A stretch of 45,354 bases of DNA from JAGOUB01 sp964640945 (GCA_964640945.1 CAZXIV010000010.1:1-45354), one strand, 5' to 3'; shown: positions 1 through 8,668, counted from the stretch's first letter. The notes: a model not told the origin generated them from the sequence alone. Translations and numbers: made by a program.

Positions 1-23
1 CAGGAGAGACGGCAAACAAACAC

Positions 24-54
24 AAAAAGGCCACGAGAGTGGTCTTTTTGTTTT
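24..54. terminator. Bidirectional rho-independent terminator
   Basis: An 11-bp stem (24-34 with 39-49, one G-T wobble) with loop GAGA. The arms are A-rich and T-rich, so a T tract follows the hairpin on either strand. It sits directly after the desaturase stop and probably ends that minus-strand gene and any plus-strand gene entering from the left. Confidence 0.8.
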
Positions 55-1060
55 AGGTGCGGGCGAGCTGCGCCAGTGACCGCATGGACCGCCCGATCTC
101 GATCGTGGACTCCCACCAGCTCGTCTCGTGGTACTTAATGCCGCGAGCCTGGCAGAATTCGCGCACGATCGTGCTGGCGCGACGCAGGTTTAAGCGCGGC
201 ATGTGCGGAAAGAGATGATGCTCAATCTGGTAGTTTAAGCCGCCGTACCAGAAGTCGGTGAAGGGATGGCCCTTGATATTGCGCGAGGTGAGCACTTGCT
301 CGCGCACGTAGTCGATCTTGGCGTCGGCGGCGATCATCTCCATACCCTTGTGATTAGGGGCGAAGACCATGCCCAGGTAGGCGCCAAAGAGAAGCTGATG
401 CACCACGATGAAAAGCAGGGCTTGGAGCGGGGAGAGGAGGAAAAAGAGGAGACTGAAGTAGAGGACGAAGTGGCTTAAGTAGAGGCCGAGATCGAGCCAG
501 ACCTCCTTGATTGGGTGGCTCAAAAGATAGCGGGCGCCGTTGACACGCAGCGAGACGGCGATGAGTGTTAACCAAAAGGGAAAGAGCCAGCCTTGCTGGC
601 GGACCAGCCACAGCTTCCAGCCGGTTTTGTCGCGCAACTGCTCCTCGGAGAAGGCCAGCATCGGGAAATCGATATCGGGGTCGTGGCCCTCGCGGTTGGG
701 GTGGGCGTGGTGGCGGTTGTGTTTTTCGATCCAACTCTGCTTGCTCATGCCGATGAGGAAGCTGCAGGGGTAGCCGACCACGTCATTGAGGACCGTGCGG
801 TTGAAGATCTGGCGGTGGCCGGCGTCGTGGCCCAAGAGGCCGATCTGGCCGTAGACGAAGGCCAGGTAGACGGCATCGAGCAGAAGCAGCCAGGGGTTTT
901 GGGTCAGGAAGAGGACGGCGATACCGATCGACCAGAGGAGTCCAGCCAGGAGAATCTTGGTGGTGAAGCGCCAGGCTCGGCGTTGTAACAAACCGGCCTC
1001 GCGCACCGCGTGTTGGAGAGTGAGGAAATCGTTTTCGGGAAGGGCGGAGGGGGTGCTCAT
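53..1060 (-). CDS. Membrane fatty acid desaturase
   Basis: A 335-residue integral membrane di-iron desaturase that would introduce a double bond into an acyl chain. The three histidine boxes are visible: HDAGH (about 78-82), HNRHH (114-118) and QIEHH followed by LFPH (278-286). The QIEHH form is typical of the DesA3/linoleoyl-CoA desaturase branch. Hydrophobic stretches flank the boxes (about 37-75 and 190-240). A GTG at 1093 is in frame, but the ATG at 1060 is preferred because a TAGACT -10 hexamer ends 7 bases before it. It is the last gene of a minus-strand run and is followed at once by a terminator. No fatty acid synthesis gene is in the window, so its substrate (scavenged or host lipid) is inference. 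Confidence 0.9.
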   Translation of the reverse strand: MSTPSALPENDFLTLQHAVREAGLLQRRAWRFTTKILLAGLLWSIGIAVLFLTQNPWLLLLDAVYLAFVYGQIGLLGHDAGHRQIFNRTVLNDVVGYPCSFLIGMSKQSWIEKHNRHHAHPNREGHDPDIDFPMLAFSEEQLRDKTGWKLWLVRQQGWLFPFWLTLIAVSLRVNGARYLLSHPIKEVWLDLGLYLSHFVLYFSLLFFLLSPLQALLFIVVHQLLFGAYLGMVFAPNHKGMEMIAADAKIDYVREQVLTSRNIKGHPFTDFWYGGLNYQIEHHLFPHMPRLNLRRASTIVREFCQARGIKYHETSWWESTIEIGRSMRSLAQLART

Positions 1061-1067
1061 GTACCCG

Positions 1068-1073
1068 AGTCTA
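1068..1073 (-). promoter_or_regulatory. -10 hexamer of desaturase (leaderless)
   Basis: TAGACT on the minus strand ends 7 bases before the ATG at 1060, placing the expected transcription start on the start codon. Confidence 0.5.
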
Positions 1074-1109
1074 CTGGCACTTGGGAGGCCCACACAAACG
1101 CACTCGCTG

Positions 1110-2414
1110 TCAGCGGCTAAGGCTGCTGAGGCGTTCCTGGGCGCTCTTCAAGTTGGGGTTGAGGAAGAGGGCGCGGTTGAGCGCCTGGGCAGCTTCGTCC
1201 GTGCGCCCGGCGGCTCCCAGACTTAGTCCGAGCAGGTCGTAGCTGCGGCCGTCCTCGGGCCAGCGTTTGGTGGCCGCTTCGGCGATGGCGAGCGCGGCGG
1301 GCAGATCGGTCGCTTGGATGGAAAGCGAGACGGCGCGTTCGACATCGGCGAGTGAGGCGTCTTCGGCAGCGGCCAGCGCCTGCGCCTGCGTGAGGCCGAG
1401 GAGTGTGTTACCCGTGGCTTGAGCCTCTTCGAGGAGGGCCTCGCGGACAGTGCGTGCGGGTTGGAAGCCGTTTTTGAGAGCGTTACTGAGGAAGGTGACG
1501 GCGTTATGGTGGTCGCCCGTGCCGCTATAAGAGCGGCCAAGGTAGTACTGTGTCTCGGGCTTTTCGGGGTCGAGGCCGTAGGCCTGACTGAGTGAGACCA
1601 GTGCCTCTTCCGGTTTGCCGCCGGAGAGCTCGCAGAAGCCGCGGACGATCCAGGCGTCACGGTAGTCGGCCTGTTGCACTGTCACCTGCGTGAGCAGCGG
1701 CAAGGCGAGGGGGCACTCCTCGATCTGTGCCAAAGCGCGGCCCAGGAGGGTGACCAGGTGGATGTTGGGGCTCTCGGGAAAAAGGGCGAATTCATCATAG
1801 GCGCCTTGCAAGATGGCGGCGTAGTTCTTCAGGAGCGGCTCGCTGCCGGCTTTGACGGCGGCTAACGAAGCGGCAGCCTTGACGTGGTCGCCCTGCAGGA
1901 TGGCGAAAAGAGCGGTGGCGTACTCGGTCTGGGGCGAACCGGCCGGCAGAGCGGCGATGCCTGCTTGGGCCTTGGCCACGTCGCCGGCCCGGAGGGCGAT
2001 GATCACCTCGAGCAGCTCGATATCGGTGCCGGTGGCACCCGCGGCGCGCATCGATTCGATGGTGCGGGCCAAGTCGTCTTTCTCACCGAGCTGCAACTGG
2101 GCTTGGGCGAGTTTGCGGAGCGCCGGTAAGCCACCCTCGGCCGCCACCGCCTGGGTGTAAGCGAGGCGGGCGGCGGTCCACTGGCCCTGGAGGGCCTTCA
2201 CGTCGCCTTCACGCATGGCCATCAGGGCGGTGTCGCGGGGGTCGATCGTCTCGATGACAGGCAGCACGCTGGCGCGCGGCTCGCCGGGCTTCACCGTGGC
2301 TGTCAGTCCGCGGGCGCTCGACTTGAGCTGCCAAAGCAAGCCGACGATCAGCATGACGGTGCACGCGAGAGCGAGGGCGAGGGGCAGAAGGAAGCGGCGG
2401 GCGGAAGCGGGCAC
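1110..2414 (-). CDS. Membrane-anchored TPR-repeat protein
   Basis: A 434-residue protein with a basic N-terminus and one transmembrane segment (about 8-28), followed by a helical array of tetratricopeptide-like repeats. The clearest repeats lie at about 250-330, with A/L/Y/G spacing such as YYLGRSYSGTGDHHNAV, and at the C-terminus. TPR arrays are protein-interaction scaffolds; the array should face outward from the membrane, and no partner is known. The start is GTG at 2414. An extended -10 (TGCTATCCT, 2446-2454) overlaps the end of the upstream RimK-like gene and gives a leader of about 25 bases, so it can be transcribed separately from the rest of the run. Confidence 0.8.
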   Translation of the reverse strand: MPASARRFLLPLALALACTVMLIVGLLWQLKSSARGLTATVKPGEPRASVLPVIETIDPRDTALMAMREGDVKALQGQWTAARLAYTQAVAAEGGLPALRKLAQAQLQLGEKDDLARTIESMRAAGATGTDIELLEVIIALRAGDVAKAQAGIAALPAGSPQTEYATALFAILQGDHVKAAASLAAVKAGSEPLLKNYAAILQGAYDEFALFPESPNIHLVTLLGRALAQIEECPLALPLLTQVTVQQADYRDAWIVRGFCELSGGKPEEALVSLSQAYGLDPEKPETQYYLGRSYSGTGDHHNAVTFLSNALKNGFQPARTVREALLEEAQATGNTLLGLTQAQALAAAEDASLADVERAVSLSIQATDLPAALAIAEAATKRWPEDGRSYDLLGLSLGAAGRTDEAAQALNRALFLNPNLKSAQERLSSLSR

Positions 2415-2443
2415 GGGGTGAGCGGGGGGTGGGACAGTGGGCG

Positions 2444-3358
2444 TCAGGATAGCAGATCGCGGGCGGCCTGGCAGCGCTCTTTAATGTGATCCAGCAGCGC
2501 TCCGCTCACGTCCAAGCCTGTCGCTCGTTCGAAGTGCGTAAAGCCCGGGCGGCGGTTGGCTTCCAAGATGACGGGCCGGCCGTCGCGGTGGCGAATGTCG
2601 ATCCCCGTGAATTCGCGTCGAAGTGCTTTCGCAGCCGCCTCGGCGATCTCTTTCAATTCCGGATGGTCAGCGAGCGAGTGAGCCTCTACCGCGCGGTCAA
2701 AATCGAAGTTGGTGCGGAAGTCGCCCACGGCAGGGTAGCGCCGGACAAAGAGGGGAAGAGCCTGGCCGCCCACCACCATCACGCGCTCGTCGCTCTCGGC
2801 CGGCAGGTACTCTTGCACCAGCCAGTGTCCGAGCGGTTCGCCGGTAAAAATGGTTGCCAGTGCGGCCGCCGATTCGGCCTTAAAGACGTGCTTCCCGCAG
2901 GAGCCCATGGTGGCTTTGATGACGCATGGGTAGCCCACTTCATCTGCGAACTGCAGCGCTTCCTTCACGCTGGGGGGTTGCAGCGTGCGCGGTACGGCGA
3001 TGCCCGCCGCCGCCAGGCGCAGCGTGTCGTGCATCTTGCCCATCGCGTAGCCCTCGTCCACCAGGCTCCGGTCTACTACCACCTTGCCGGCCAAGGCGAA
3101 GAGCCGCGCCACCGTGAGTGTCTCGGAGATGAACGGCATGAACGTGCGGAGCACGGCGGCGTCGTAGTTGGCGATCAGGTCCTCGCCGTCTGCCGTGACG
3201 GCCGGGGAGTGTCCATCGGCGGCGAACATGACCGCTTCCATCGGGCGGCGCACCACCTCCAGGCCGCGCTCGTGCCCAGCGGCGACGACACGGGCAATCG
3301 TGCTCAATTCGCCGGATTCAAGCCAGAGGATGCGGAGCGTTGGCGTCGGGGGAAACAC
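2444..3358 (-). CDS. RimK-like ATP-grasp ligase
   Basis: A 304-residue ATP-grasp enzyme. The nucleotide-binding strand GYPCVIKATMGSCGKHVFKA, the LVQEYLP hinge and the metal-binding end VILEANRRPGF match the RimK / glutathione synthase-like family, which joins an amino acid to a carboxyl acceptor with ATP through an acyl phosphate. The acceptor is not evident; relatives modify ribosomal protein S6, lysine-biosynthesis carrier protein or small peptides. The start is GTG at 3358. A good promoter, TTGACA (3394-3399), 17-base spacer, GATGAT (3371-3376), lies just upstream and would start transcription within a few bases of the GTG. Confidence 0.85.
   Translation of the reverse strand: MFPPTPTLRILWLESGELSTIARVVAAGHERGLEVVRRPMEAVMFAADGHSPAVTADGEDLIANYDAAVLRTFMPFISETLTVARLFALAGKVVVDRSLVDEGYAMGKMHDTLRLAAAGIAVPRTLQPPSVKEALQFADEVGYPCVIKATMGSCGKHVFKAESAAALATIFTGEPLGHWLVQEYLPAESDERVMVVGGQALPLFVRRYPAVGDFRTNFDFDRAVEAHSLADHPELKEIAEAAAKALRREFTGIDIRHRDGRPVILEANRRPGFTHFERATGLDVSGALLDHIKERCQAARDLLS
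2446..2454 (-). promoter_or_regulatory. Extended -10 promoter of the TPR gene
   Basis: TGCTATCCT on the minus strand, with the TG extension directly before the hexamer; it overlaps the stop of the upstream gene. Confidence 0.5.
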
Positions 3359-3370
3359 GGAAATGCCCGC

Positions 3371-3399
3371 ATCATCGGCGGGCGCTTCCGGACTGTCAA
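3371..3399 (-). promoter_or_regulatory. Promoter of the RimK-like gene
   Basis: Consensus -35 TTGACA (3399-3394), 17-base spacer and GATGAT (3376-3371) on the minus strand. Predicted start is about 3364, only about 6 bases from the GTG. Confidence 0.55.
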
Positions 3400-3412
3400 C
3401 GGTGGTTGGGGC

Positions 3413-4096
3413 TTACTCGGCGGAGGCGGCTTTCTTGCGGCGCTTGGGGGCCGGCTTCTCCTCGTCTTCAAGCGTGGGCGCGACCTCGGCCACGGTTGGG
3501 CTCATTTCACCGTCGGACTCACGGTTGGGCTCCAGGAGCGTATCGCGGGCGGCGGCTTCGGCCAGGTGCTTGGGCAGCACGGTTTCGATGGCGCCCCAAT
3601 TGGCGTCGCCCTGGGTTGGTAGAAGTACGGTCACCTGGTCGCCCACTTCGGCGCGGTAGAAGGTGACGGAGGCGAGCAGGACGCGGTAGGCCTTCCCTTC
3701 GGCTAGCACCTTATATTGGCCGTCCTCTTGAATAAGGACACCCTTGGCTAAGCGGCGGTCGATGGGGGCGATCTGCTTGTAGATGAATTTGCCTTCTTCG
3801 GTGATGGTGAGCTTCATGCCGTCGCCTTCCACGAGCTTGCTTTTGGAGGCGTAGTTCGCGGGCACAGGGTAGGTTTGGCCGGCGCTGTCGATCATGTTCT
3901 GGCCGTCGAAGGCGCCTTCGATCATGCGTCCGCTCGGCGTGGCCGAGGTGGTCATGCGGCCAGCGCGGGCCGTCAGGCGGTCGCGCGACGGGTCGGCGAC
4001 GCCGGTGACATCACGCATCATGGCGCTCGCGGTCTTGAGCGAGGACATGGCGTTGTCGAGCAATTCCTGGATCTGGACCAGAGCGTCAGCAGACAT
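3413..4096 (-). CDS. Conserved hypothetical protein with basic tail
   Basis: A 227-residue protein with an N-terminal helix (1-30), a variable linker (35-55), a beta-rich core (about 60-175) beginning with a FDGQNMID motif and YPVPANYASKSKLVEGD, an acidic stretch, and a Lys/Arg/Ala tail ending PKRRKKAASAE. The core resembles, from memory, a family annotated only as hypothetical across many Patescibacteria genomes; this could not be checked here. The basic tail suggests nucleic-acid or ribosome contact, but that is inference. It lies between the PfkB kinase and the RimK-like ligase in the same minus-strand run. Confidence 0.75.
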   Translation of the reverse strand: MSADALVQIQELLDNAMSSLKTASAMMRDVTGVADPSRDRLTARAGRMTTSATPSGRMIEGAFDGQNMIDSAGQTYPVPANYASKSKLVEGDGMKLTITEEGKFIYKQIAPIDRRLAKGVLIQEDGQYKVLAEGKAYRVLLASVTFYRAEVGDQVTVLLPTQGDANWGAIETVLPKHLAEAAARDTLLEPNRESDGEMSPTVAEVAPTLEDEEKPAPKRRKKAASAE

Positions 4097-4114
4097 ACAA
4101 ACGGAGGAAGTGGG

Positions 4115-5122
4115 TTAGAGTGTCGTCTCTTCAACCAAGATCGGTACGGACCGGATGGCGGCGAGGATCTGGGTGTCTGTCAGGAGTCCCGGTTGGGCGC
4201 CAATGGCGCCGACGACGCTTGCTCCGTTTATCGTACCTGCCAGCAGCGCTGTTGGCAAGTCGTGGCCGGTCGCCAGCGCCCACGTGACGGCCGTTCCGAA
4301 GCTGTCGCCGGCGCCCGTCGTATCCACCACCGGTGCCGGTGCAATGGGACAGTGGAAGCAGCGCTTGCCGTCGGTCGCCAGGGCGCCGTGCTTGCCGTCG
4401 GTGATGACGACAATCTCCGGGCCCGCTTGGCTGAGGGCACTGAGTGCCGTCTTGACGCCGCGCACACCGGCGAAGGCGAGGGCTTCTTCTTTATTCAACA
4501 GGAGGATATTTGTGCGCTGAAGCAGGCGGCGATTGGCGTTGTCGCGCATGCCGTCCTCGATCTGCGTGCCGCCGGGGTTCCAGGTAAGGCGTGGCTTCTT
4601 GGCTGCGAGCAGCGCCGCCAGGAGGGGGTCTTCGATCGTCACGCTGGCCGGTTGGATGTGGTTCAAGTAGACCACGTCGGCGCGGCCGATGGCCTCCCTG
4701 GCGAGGGTGACGGGGAGAAGGTGCACGTTGGTGCCGGCGCTATAGACGATCACACGTTCGCCGTCGGCGGCTGAGAAAATGAGCGAGAAGCTCGTTGTCT
4801 CATCTTCAACGATCGTTAAACCGTCGGTGTGTATCCCTTCTTTCTGGAGCTGATCTTGGAGCAGATGGCCCCACTGGTCATCACCTAGCACGGCACAGAG
4901 CGACGAGGAAAAGCCTAGGCGGGCCAGGCCGGTGCTGGTGTTGCAGGCACCGCCGCCGCTACGACCGTGCACGGCGCCGGCAAGGATCTTCTCGCCGAGT
5001 GGCAAATGCAACACGCGTTGGCCGTCGTGCTCAATGGCACCGGCACTCGTTTGGATGAACAGGTCGAACGTGGCCCCGCCGATAGAGATCGAGCGGAGCG
5101 CGGACGGAGACGAGGCGGGCAT
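4115..5122 (-). CDS. PfkB/ribokinase-family carbohydrate kinase
   Basis: A 335-residue cytoplasmic kinase that transfers phosphate from ATP to a sugar or nucleoside hydroxyl. The N-terminal glycine-rich signature GGGACNTSTGLARLG is at 56-70, and the C-terminal signature DTTGAGDSFG carries the catalytic base Asp273. The substrate cannot be read from the sequence; ribokinase, fructokinase and adenosine kinase share this fold. The ATG at 5122 is chosen over an upstream in-frame start because the protein then begins right at the first beta strand and the ATG lies 2 bases after the TGA of the upstream Ig-domain gene, a spacing that suggests translational coupling. Confidence 0.88.
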   Translation of the reverse strand: MPASSPSALRSISIGGATFDLFIQTSAGAIEHDGQRVLHLPLGEKILAGAVHGRSGGGACNTSTGLARLGFSSSLCAVLGDDQWGHLLQDQLQKEGIHTDGLTIVEDETTSFSLIFSAADGERVIVYSAGTNVHLLPVTLAREAIGRADVVYLNHIQPASVTIEDPLLAALLAAKKPRLTWNPGGTQIEDGMRDNANRRLLQRTNILLLNKEEALAFAGVRGVKTALSALSQAGPEIVVITDGKHGALATDGKRCFHCPIAPAPVVDTTGAGDSFGTAVTWALATGHDLPTALLAGTINGASVVGAIGAQPGLLTDTQILAAIRSVPILVEETTL

Positions 5123-5124
5123 GA

Positions 5125-7443
5125 TCAGAGGGAGGGATCGATCGACAGGCGCGCGCGCCGGCGGATGGACCACTGCATGAAGCCGAGTACGAGGGCCGAG
5201 GCGCCGATGGCCCACCACACCCAGCCGGCAGGGCCGGTATCGGTGTTTACAGGAGGAAGGGGAGCACCCTCACGCGGAATGTTCGTGCCCGGAATCATCG
5301 TCCGGCCTTCGCCGTCCGGTGTGCCTTGGCCCTTGGCGGCCAGCTCAAGGAGCGGGTTACCAGTGGCGATGGGTGTCAGGCTGACAAAATAGGTGAGACC
5401 GTTGATGAGGTCGCCGATGACGTACGACTCGATGCCCAGTTTGGTGGTGGCCGCCAGGAGGCGCTGCTCGGTCAGGCTGTCTTCGCGCAAGCCGAAGCGT
5501 AGGTCGTAACTTGTAATCGGGATGCTCTGGGGCAGGCTGTTCCAGCGCAGGACTAGGGCGCCGTCGGCGGCCTGGATCTCCAAGCCCAGTCCGAGGGAGA
5601 TCTGCTGCACCGTGGAGCTGAGGTCGCTCTCCAATTCGCCTAGTACGGCCGAGGCAGCGAAGGTGTAAGACTTCCCGGGATCAAGATCGCGCACCGAGGC
5701 AGTGGTGGTGAGGGGCGAAGACGTTTGGCGGGTATCGAGGGCGAACTCCCACTTGCCGGCTTCCTGCCCGATGTAGAGGCGATAGCCGTCGACGCTGCTC
5801 GGGCTGGCGGTCCAGGTGACATCCATCAGTTGGCCCTTCGGGGTCACTTTGATGTTGGAGGGCGGCAAAGGCCGGATGCTGAGCGAGGCCACGAGGTTGC
5901 CGGTGTTGCCCACAAGGTCCACGGCGGTACCGTCGACCTGGTAGGTGCCGGCCGCGCCGGCGGTGAAGGTGGTTTGATAGAGCGCTGAGCCCATGGCGGT
6001 GAGCGGGAGCAGCTGCGCGGTGTTCTGACTGTCGGTGAGTGTCAGCTGCGTCTTGGTGACGTCGGTAGCGGCGGTCTTGAGCGAGGCCGTCACCGACTGC
6101 CCGCTCACGGGGCGCTCGGGCGCGAAGGTAATGAGATCCACTGTGGGGGCGGTGCGGTCGAGCTTGAGGCGCAGTGTCGGCGAGCGGAAGCGGCCGGTGT
6201 CGTCGCTCACGCTCAAGGCGATGTCGTCGCGGTCGGAGGGAATGGGGATGGTGAGGGCGAACGAGCCGTCTTCGCTGGTGGCGCCGCGGGCCACCGTCAG
6301 ACCGCCGCTGGAGACGAGGTTGACGAGCACGGGCCCCTGGCCGATGAGCGTCACGCTGCCGCCGCCTACCGCGCTGCCTTGGGCGGGACTCGTGATGGTG
6401 ATGGTGCCGCCTCCGCCGGGCGTGTTGCCCGTGATGTTGACGGTGGCGGTGCCCTTGATGGCGGGATCGTTGCTATCTTCGATGGTGACGGTTTGCGTGC
6501 CGGGCGTGAGTAGCTTGAGAGCGAGGGCGAAGGTCTTAGCGCCCTGGTCCTTGGCCACGAACTGATAGGTGTCATCCAGGCCGGGAAGTTCGGCGAGTGG
6601 ATCGGTGGAGCGGAAGCGCACCTTGCTGATGTAGCTCGGGACGGTGGCACCTTGCTTATTGACGGCCCGGACGGTGAAAGTTTGCGCCTCGATACCGGCC
6701 TGGAGCGTGGCGGGTAGGGTGACTTCAAAGCGGTCGACGATACCAGCGCTCGGGTTGGTGAGTTGGGCCAAGAACACGGGGTCGTCATCGCCGCCGATGC
6801 CGCCACTGGCCGAGAGCGAGAGAGCGCTCTCGAGTGTGCGGCCGCTGACCAGGTCGGTGGCGCGCAGGCTGAGGGTGCCGCCTTGGTTGGTGGTCACGAA
6901 GAAGCGTTGCCAACCCTGGGCATCGGTCTGGGCATCGATGCTGGTGACAGTGTCGGCCGTGCGGCTGGGAATGAGGGCGACCGGTCGGTCGGCGAGCCCG
7001 TTGCCGTAGCGGTCGGTGAGGCGGACGGCGACGGCGACGCTGTCTTGGCCGTCGGCTTGCAGGCTGAGGCGGTCGGCGGCCAGGCGCGAGACGGACATGG
7101 AGGGCTCGTCAGGGTAGATCTGGAAGTTTGTTTGCGCACTCGTGTCTTGGGTGCTCTGCAGGACCGTAGCGGTATAGAGGCCAGCGCGCGTCATCGTCTC
7201 GCCGCGCAGCAGCGCCTGGGCCGAGCCGCTGGCGTCGGTCGTGGCGGCCACGGTCTGCAGAGCGCCGTCGGGTCCGGCGACGCGCACAGAGTACGTGGTG
7301 TTGGCCGTCAGCCCGTAGAGGTCGATGTTCAAGCTTAAGCCCGCCACCGAGTCGGAAATCTCGAGGGTGCCTACGGCGAAGGCCGCTCCGGGCAGCGCCA
7401 AGAGCAGGGTGAGGAGGCCGGCGGCGAGGGAGGCACGTCGCAT
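5125..7443 (-). CDS. Secreted, membrane-anchored Ig/FN3 multidomain protein
   Basis: A 772-residue surface protein. A signal peptide (MRRASLAAGLLTLLLALPGA, cleavage near AFA) is followed by beta-sandwich modules. One invasin/Big-1-like domain is clear at about 95-210 (LQADGQDSVAVAVRLTDRYG and DAQGWQRFFVT). Others include a Gly-Thr-rich linker near 340 and fibronectin type III-like domains at about 530-620 and 620-710. A single C-terminal transmembrane segment (about 738-757) precedes RRRAR, consistent with a cell-anchored stalk. ATG 7443 gives a normal signal peptide. A TTG at 7455 lies 6 bases after an extended -10 and could be a leaderless alternative. Likely roles are adhesion or surface structure. 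Confidence 0.8.
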   Translation of the reverse strand: MRRASLAAGLLTLLLALPGAAFAVGTLEISDSVAGLSLNIDLYGLTANTTYSVRVAGPDGALQTVAATTDASGSAQALLRGETMTRAGLYTATVLQSTQDTSAQTNFQIYPDEPSMSVSRLAADRLSLQADGQDSVAVAVRLTDRYGNGLADRPVALIPSRTADTVTSIDAQTDAQGWQRFFVTTNQGGTLSLRATDLVSGRTLESALSLSASGGIGGDDDPVFLAQLTNPSAGIVDRFEVTLPATLQAGIEAQTFTVRAVNKQGATVPSYISKVRFRSTDPLAELPGLDDTYQFVAKDQGAKTFALALKLLTPGTQTVTIEDSNDPAIKGTATVNITGNTPGGGGTITITSPAQGSAVGGGSVTLIGQGPVLVNLVSSGGLTVARGATSEDGSFALTIPIPSDRDDIALSVSDDTGRFRSPTLRLKLDRTAPTVDLITFAPERPVSGQSVTASLKTAATDVTKTQLTLTDSQNTAQLLPLTAMGSALYQTTFTAGAAGTYQVDGTAVDLVGNTGNLVASLSIRPLPPSNIKVTPKGQLMDVTWTASPSSVDGYRLYIGQEAGKWEFALDTRQTSSPLTTTASVRDLDPGKSYTFAASAVLGELESDLSSTVQQISLGLGLEIQAADGALVLRWNSLPQSIPITSYDLRFGLREDSLTEQRLLAATTKLGIESYVIGDLINGLTYFVSLTPIATGNPLLELAAKGQGTPDGEGRTMIPGTNIPREGAPLPPVNTDTGPAGWVWWAIGASALVLGFMQWSIRRRARLSIDPSL

Positions 7444-7461
7444 GGTCGTATTCAAGAAGGC

Positions 7462-7470
7462 ACTCTAGCA
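7462..7470 (-). promoter_or_regulatory. Extended -10 promoter of the Ig/FN3 gene
   Basis: TGCTAGAGT on the minus strand; expected start is about 7455, giving a leader of at most 12 bases. It may drive the downstream kinase as well. Confidence 0.5.
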
Positions 7471-7564
7471 GCTGCGCTCCGTGCGACCTCTACCATCCCA
7501 AAATGTTTCATTGTCGTGTCCAGCCGTGACGGCCAGCGCGGATGCGGATAGCGCGCTCTGCCGC

Positions 7565-7570
7565 TACGAT
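7565..7570 (+). promoter_or_regulatory. -10 hexamer of lipoprotein 7577 (leaderless)
   Basis: TACGAT ends 6 bases before the ATG at 7577, so the transcript should begin at or next to the start codon. Confidence 0.5.
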
Positions 7571-7576
7571 TTGGCC

Positions 7577-8170
7577 ATGCCTCGGCGCATCCTCCTCTCT
7601 GCGCTTCTCCTCGTTCCGCTCCTGACGGGATGTGGTTCAAGCGGCCGCACGACGGCGGCCTCGACCGCGGTTTGTCAGACGCGGTACTGGAACGGGGTGG
7701 TTGGCACGTGCTTGCCGGCCGCCTGGCACGCTGTCGATCCGGTCTTACTCCAAGAGAACGGCCTGCCGCCCGAGGTGGTGGCTGCCTTCCAAGCCGATGC
7801 TGAGGTCTCTGGTGCCTTCCCCACTGTCACCGTCACGCGCCAGGTGATGCGCACGGCCATGACGCCCGAGCAGTTCTCCACGGCCAGTATTACGGCGGTG
7901 TCGGTGCTGCCGGAATACAAGAAACTCGACCAAAAGACCGTGGCGATCGACGGCCGCGAGGTGGCCATCCACGTCTACAGCGCCCAACTTCGGCCCGATA
8001 AGCCCGTGCAGCGCTACTACCAAGTGAGCACGGTGAGCGGTCGCAGCGGCTTTACCTTTACGGGCGCGCTGCCGCTCTCGGTTGATACCCTCCTGGAGCA
8101 GAAAGTGCTCCTCATCCTCCAGAACGCGACGTTCCTGGAGCCGGTCATCGCCCCAACGGTCGCCAGCTAG
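7577..8170 (+). CDS. Lipoprotein of unknown function
   Basis: A 197-residue secreted lipoprotein. The signal peptide MPRRILLSALLLVPLLTGC ends in a lipobox (LTGC) with the acylated Cys at position 19. The mature part has two more Cys near its N-terminus (VCQTRYWNGVVGTCLP) that could form a disulfide, then an alpha/beta domain of about 140 residues with a predicted strand-rich end. No family was recognised. The ATG at 7577 is chosen because it begins the signal peptide and follows a -10 hexamer; the longer in-frame reading from 7481 would bury the signal peptide. Confidence 0.8.
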   Translation: MPRRILLSALLLVPLLTGCGSSGRTTAASTAVCQTRYWNGVVGTCLPAAWHAVDPVLLQENGLPPEVVAAFQADAEVSGAFPTVTVTRQVMRTAMTPEQFSTASITAVSVLPEYKKLDQKTVAIDGREVAIHVYSAQLRPDKPVQRYYQVSTVSGRSGFTFTGALPLSVDTLLEQKVLLILQNATFLEPVIAPTVAS

Positions 8171-8199
8171 TTGGTCCGGTCGGCCGGTGACGCTACACT
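8171..8199 (+). promoter_or_regulatory. tRNA-Cys promoter
   Basis: TTGGTC (8171-8176), 17-base spacer and TACACT (8194-8199), 13 bases before the mature tRNA 5' end. Confidence 0.5.
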
Positions 8200-8212
8200 G
8201 CGCCTGCTTTCC

Positions 8213-8287
8213 GGTGCTGTAGCCAAGTAGTAAGGCAAGGGTCTGCAAAACCCTCATTCGCGGGTGCGATTCCCGCCAGCACCTCCA
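8213..8287 (+). tRNA. tRNA-Cys (GCA)
   Basis: A 75-base cloverleaf. The acceptor arm GGTGCTG (8213-8219) pairs with CAGCACC (8277-8283), followed by discriminator U73, which is expected for tRNA-Cys, and an encoded CCA (8285-8287). The anticodon loop CTGCAAA lies between the GGGT and ACCC arms and reads GCA. csaA starts 12 bases after the CCA, so the two are probably co-transcribed. Confidence 0.95.
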
Positions 8288-8299
8288 TCTCCTCCTTTT

Positions 8300-8629
8300 A
8301 TGGCAACTATTGAGGACTTTGAGAAGATTGATATCCGCGTGGGGCGGGTGGTTTCGGTGGAGGCTTTTCCGGAGGGGAAATATTCCACGCACGTTTTGAC
8401 TGTCGATTTAGGAGCGGAAATTGGTGTGAAGAAGTCGCTGGCGCGGCTGGCTCCTCATTATGGAGAGGAGATTGTGGGGAGGTTGGTGGGGTGTGTCGTC
8501 AATTTTCCCCCTCGGCAGATTGGGAAGCATCAGTCGGAGGTTTTGACGTTGGGGTTTCCTGATGTGGATGGCAATACCGTACTGCTTGCCGTTGAACGGG
8601 AAGTGCCGTTGGGAGCCAGGATGTATTAA
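8300..8629 (+). CDS. csaA: CsaA-like tRNA-binding-domain protein
   Basis: A 109-residue, single-domain OB-fold protein of the EMAP/Trbp111 tRNA-binding family. The sequence FEKIDIRVGRVV, GVKKSLARLAPHYG and VVNFPPRQIGKHQSEVLTLG matches Bacillus CsaA in order and length (about 110 residues). CsaA is described as a dimeric chaperone with export-related activity, and the fold binds the outside corner of tRNA. It lies between tRNA-Cys and tRNA-Ala, likely in one transcript. The ATG at 8300 matches the family start (MATIEDFE); an upstream in-frame start would lie inside tRNA-Cys. Third codon positions are less GC-rich than in neighbours, a hint of separate origin. Confidence 0.9.
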   Translation: MATIEDFEKIDIRVGRVVSVEAFPEGKYSTHVLTVDLGAEIGVKKSLARLAPHYGEEIVGRLVGCVVNFPPRQIGKHQSEVLTLGFPDVDGNTVLLAVEREVPLGARMY

Positions 8630-8668
8630 GGTATCCTTCCCGGGCGTTCGAAAGGATCCTTCCTCCGT

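Noticed and set aside
2486..3622. 378-codon plus-strand open frame opposite the RimK-like gene
   Set aside because: Antisense to two supported genes and crosses their boundary and promoter; no start signal or domain.
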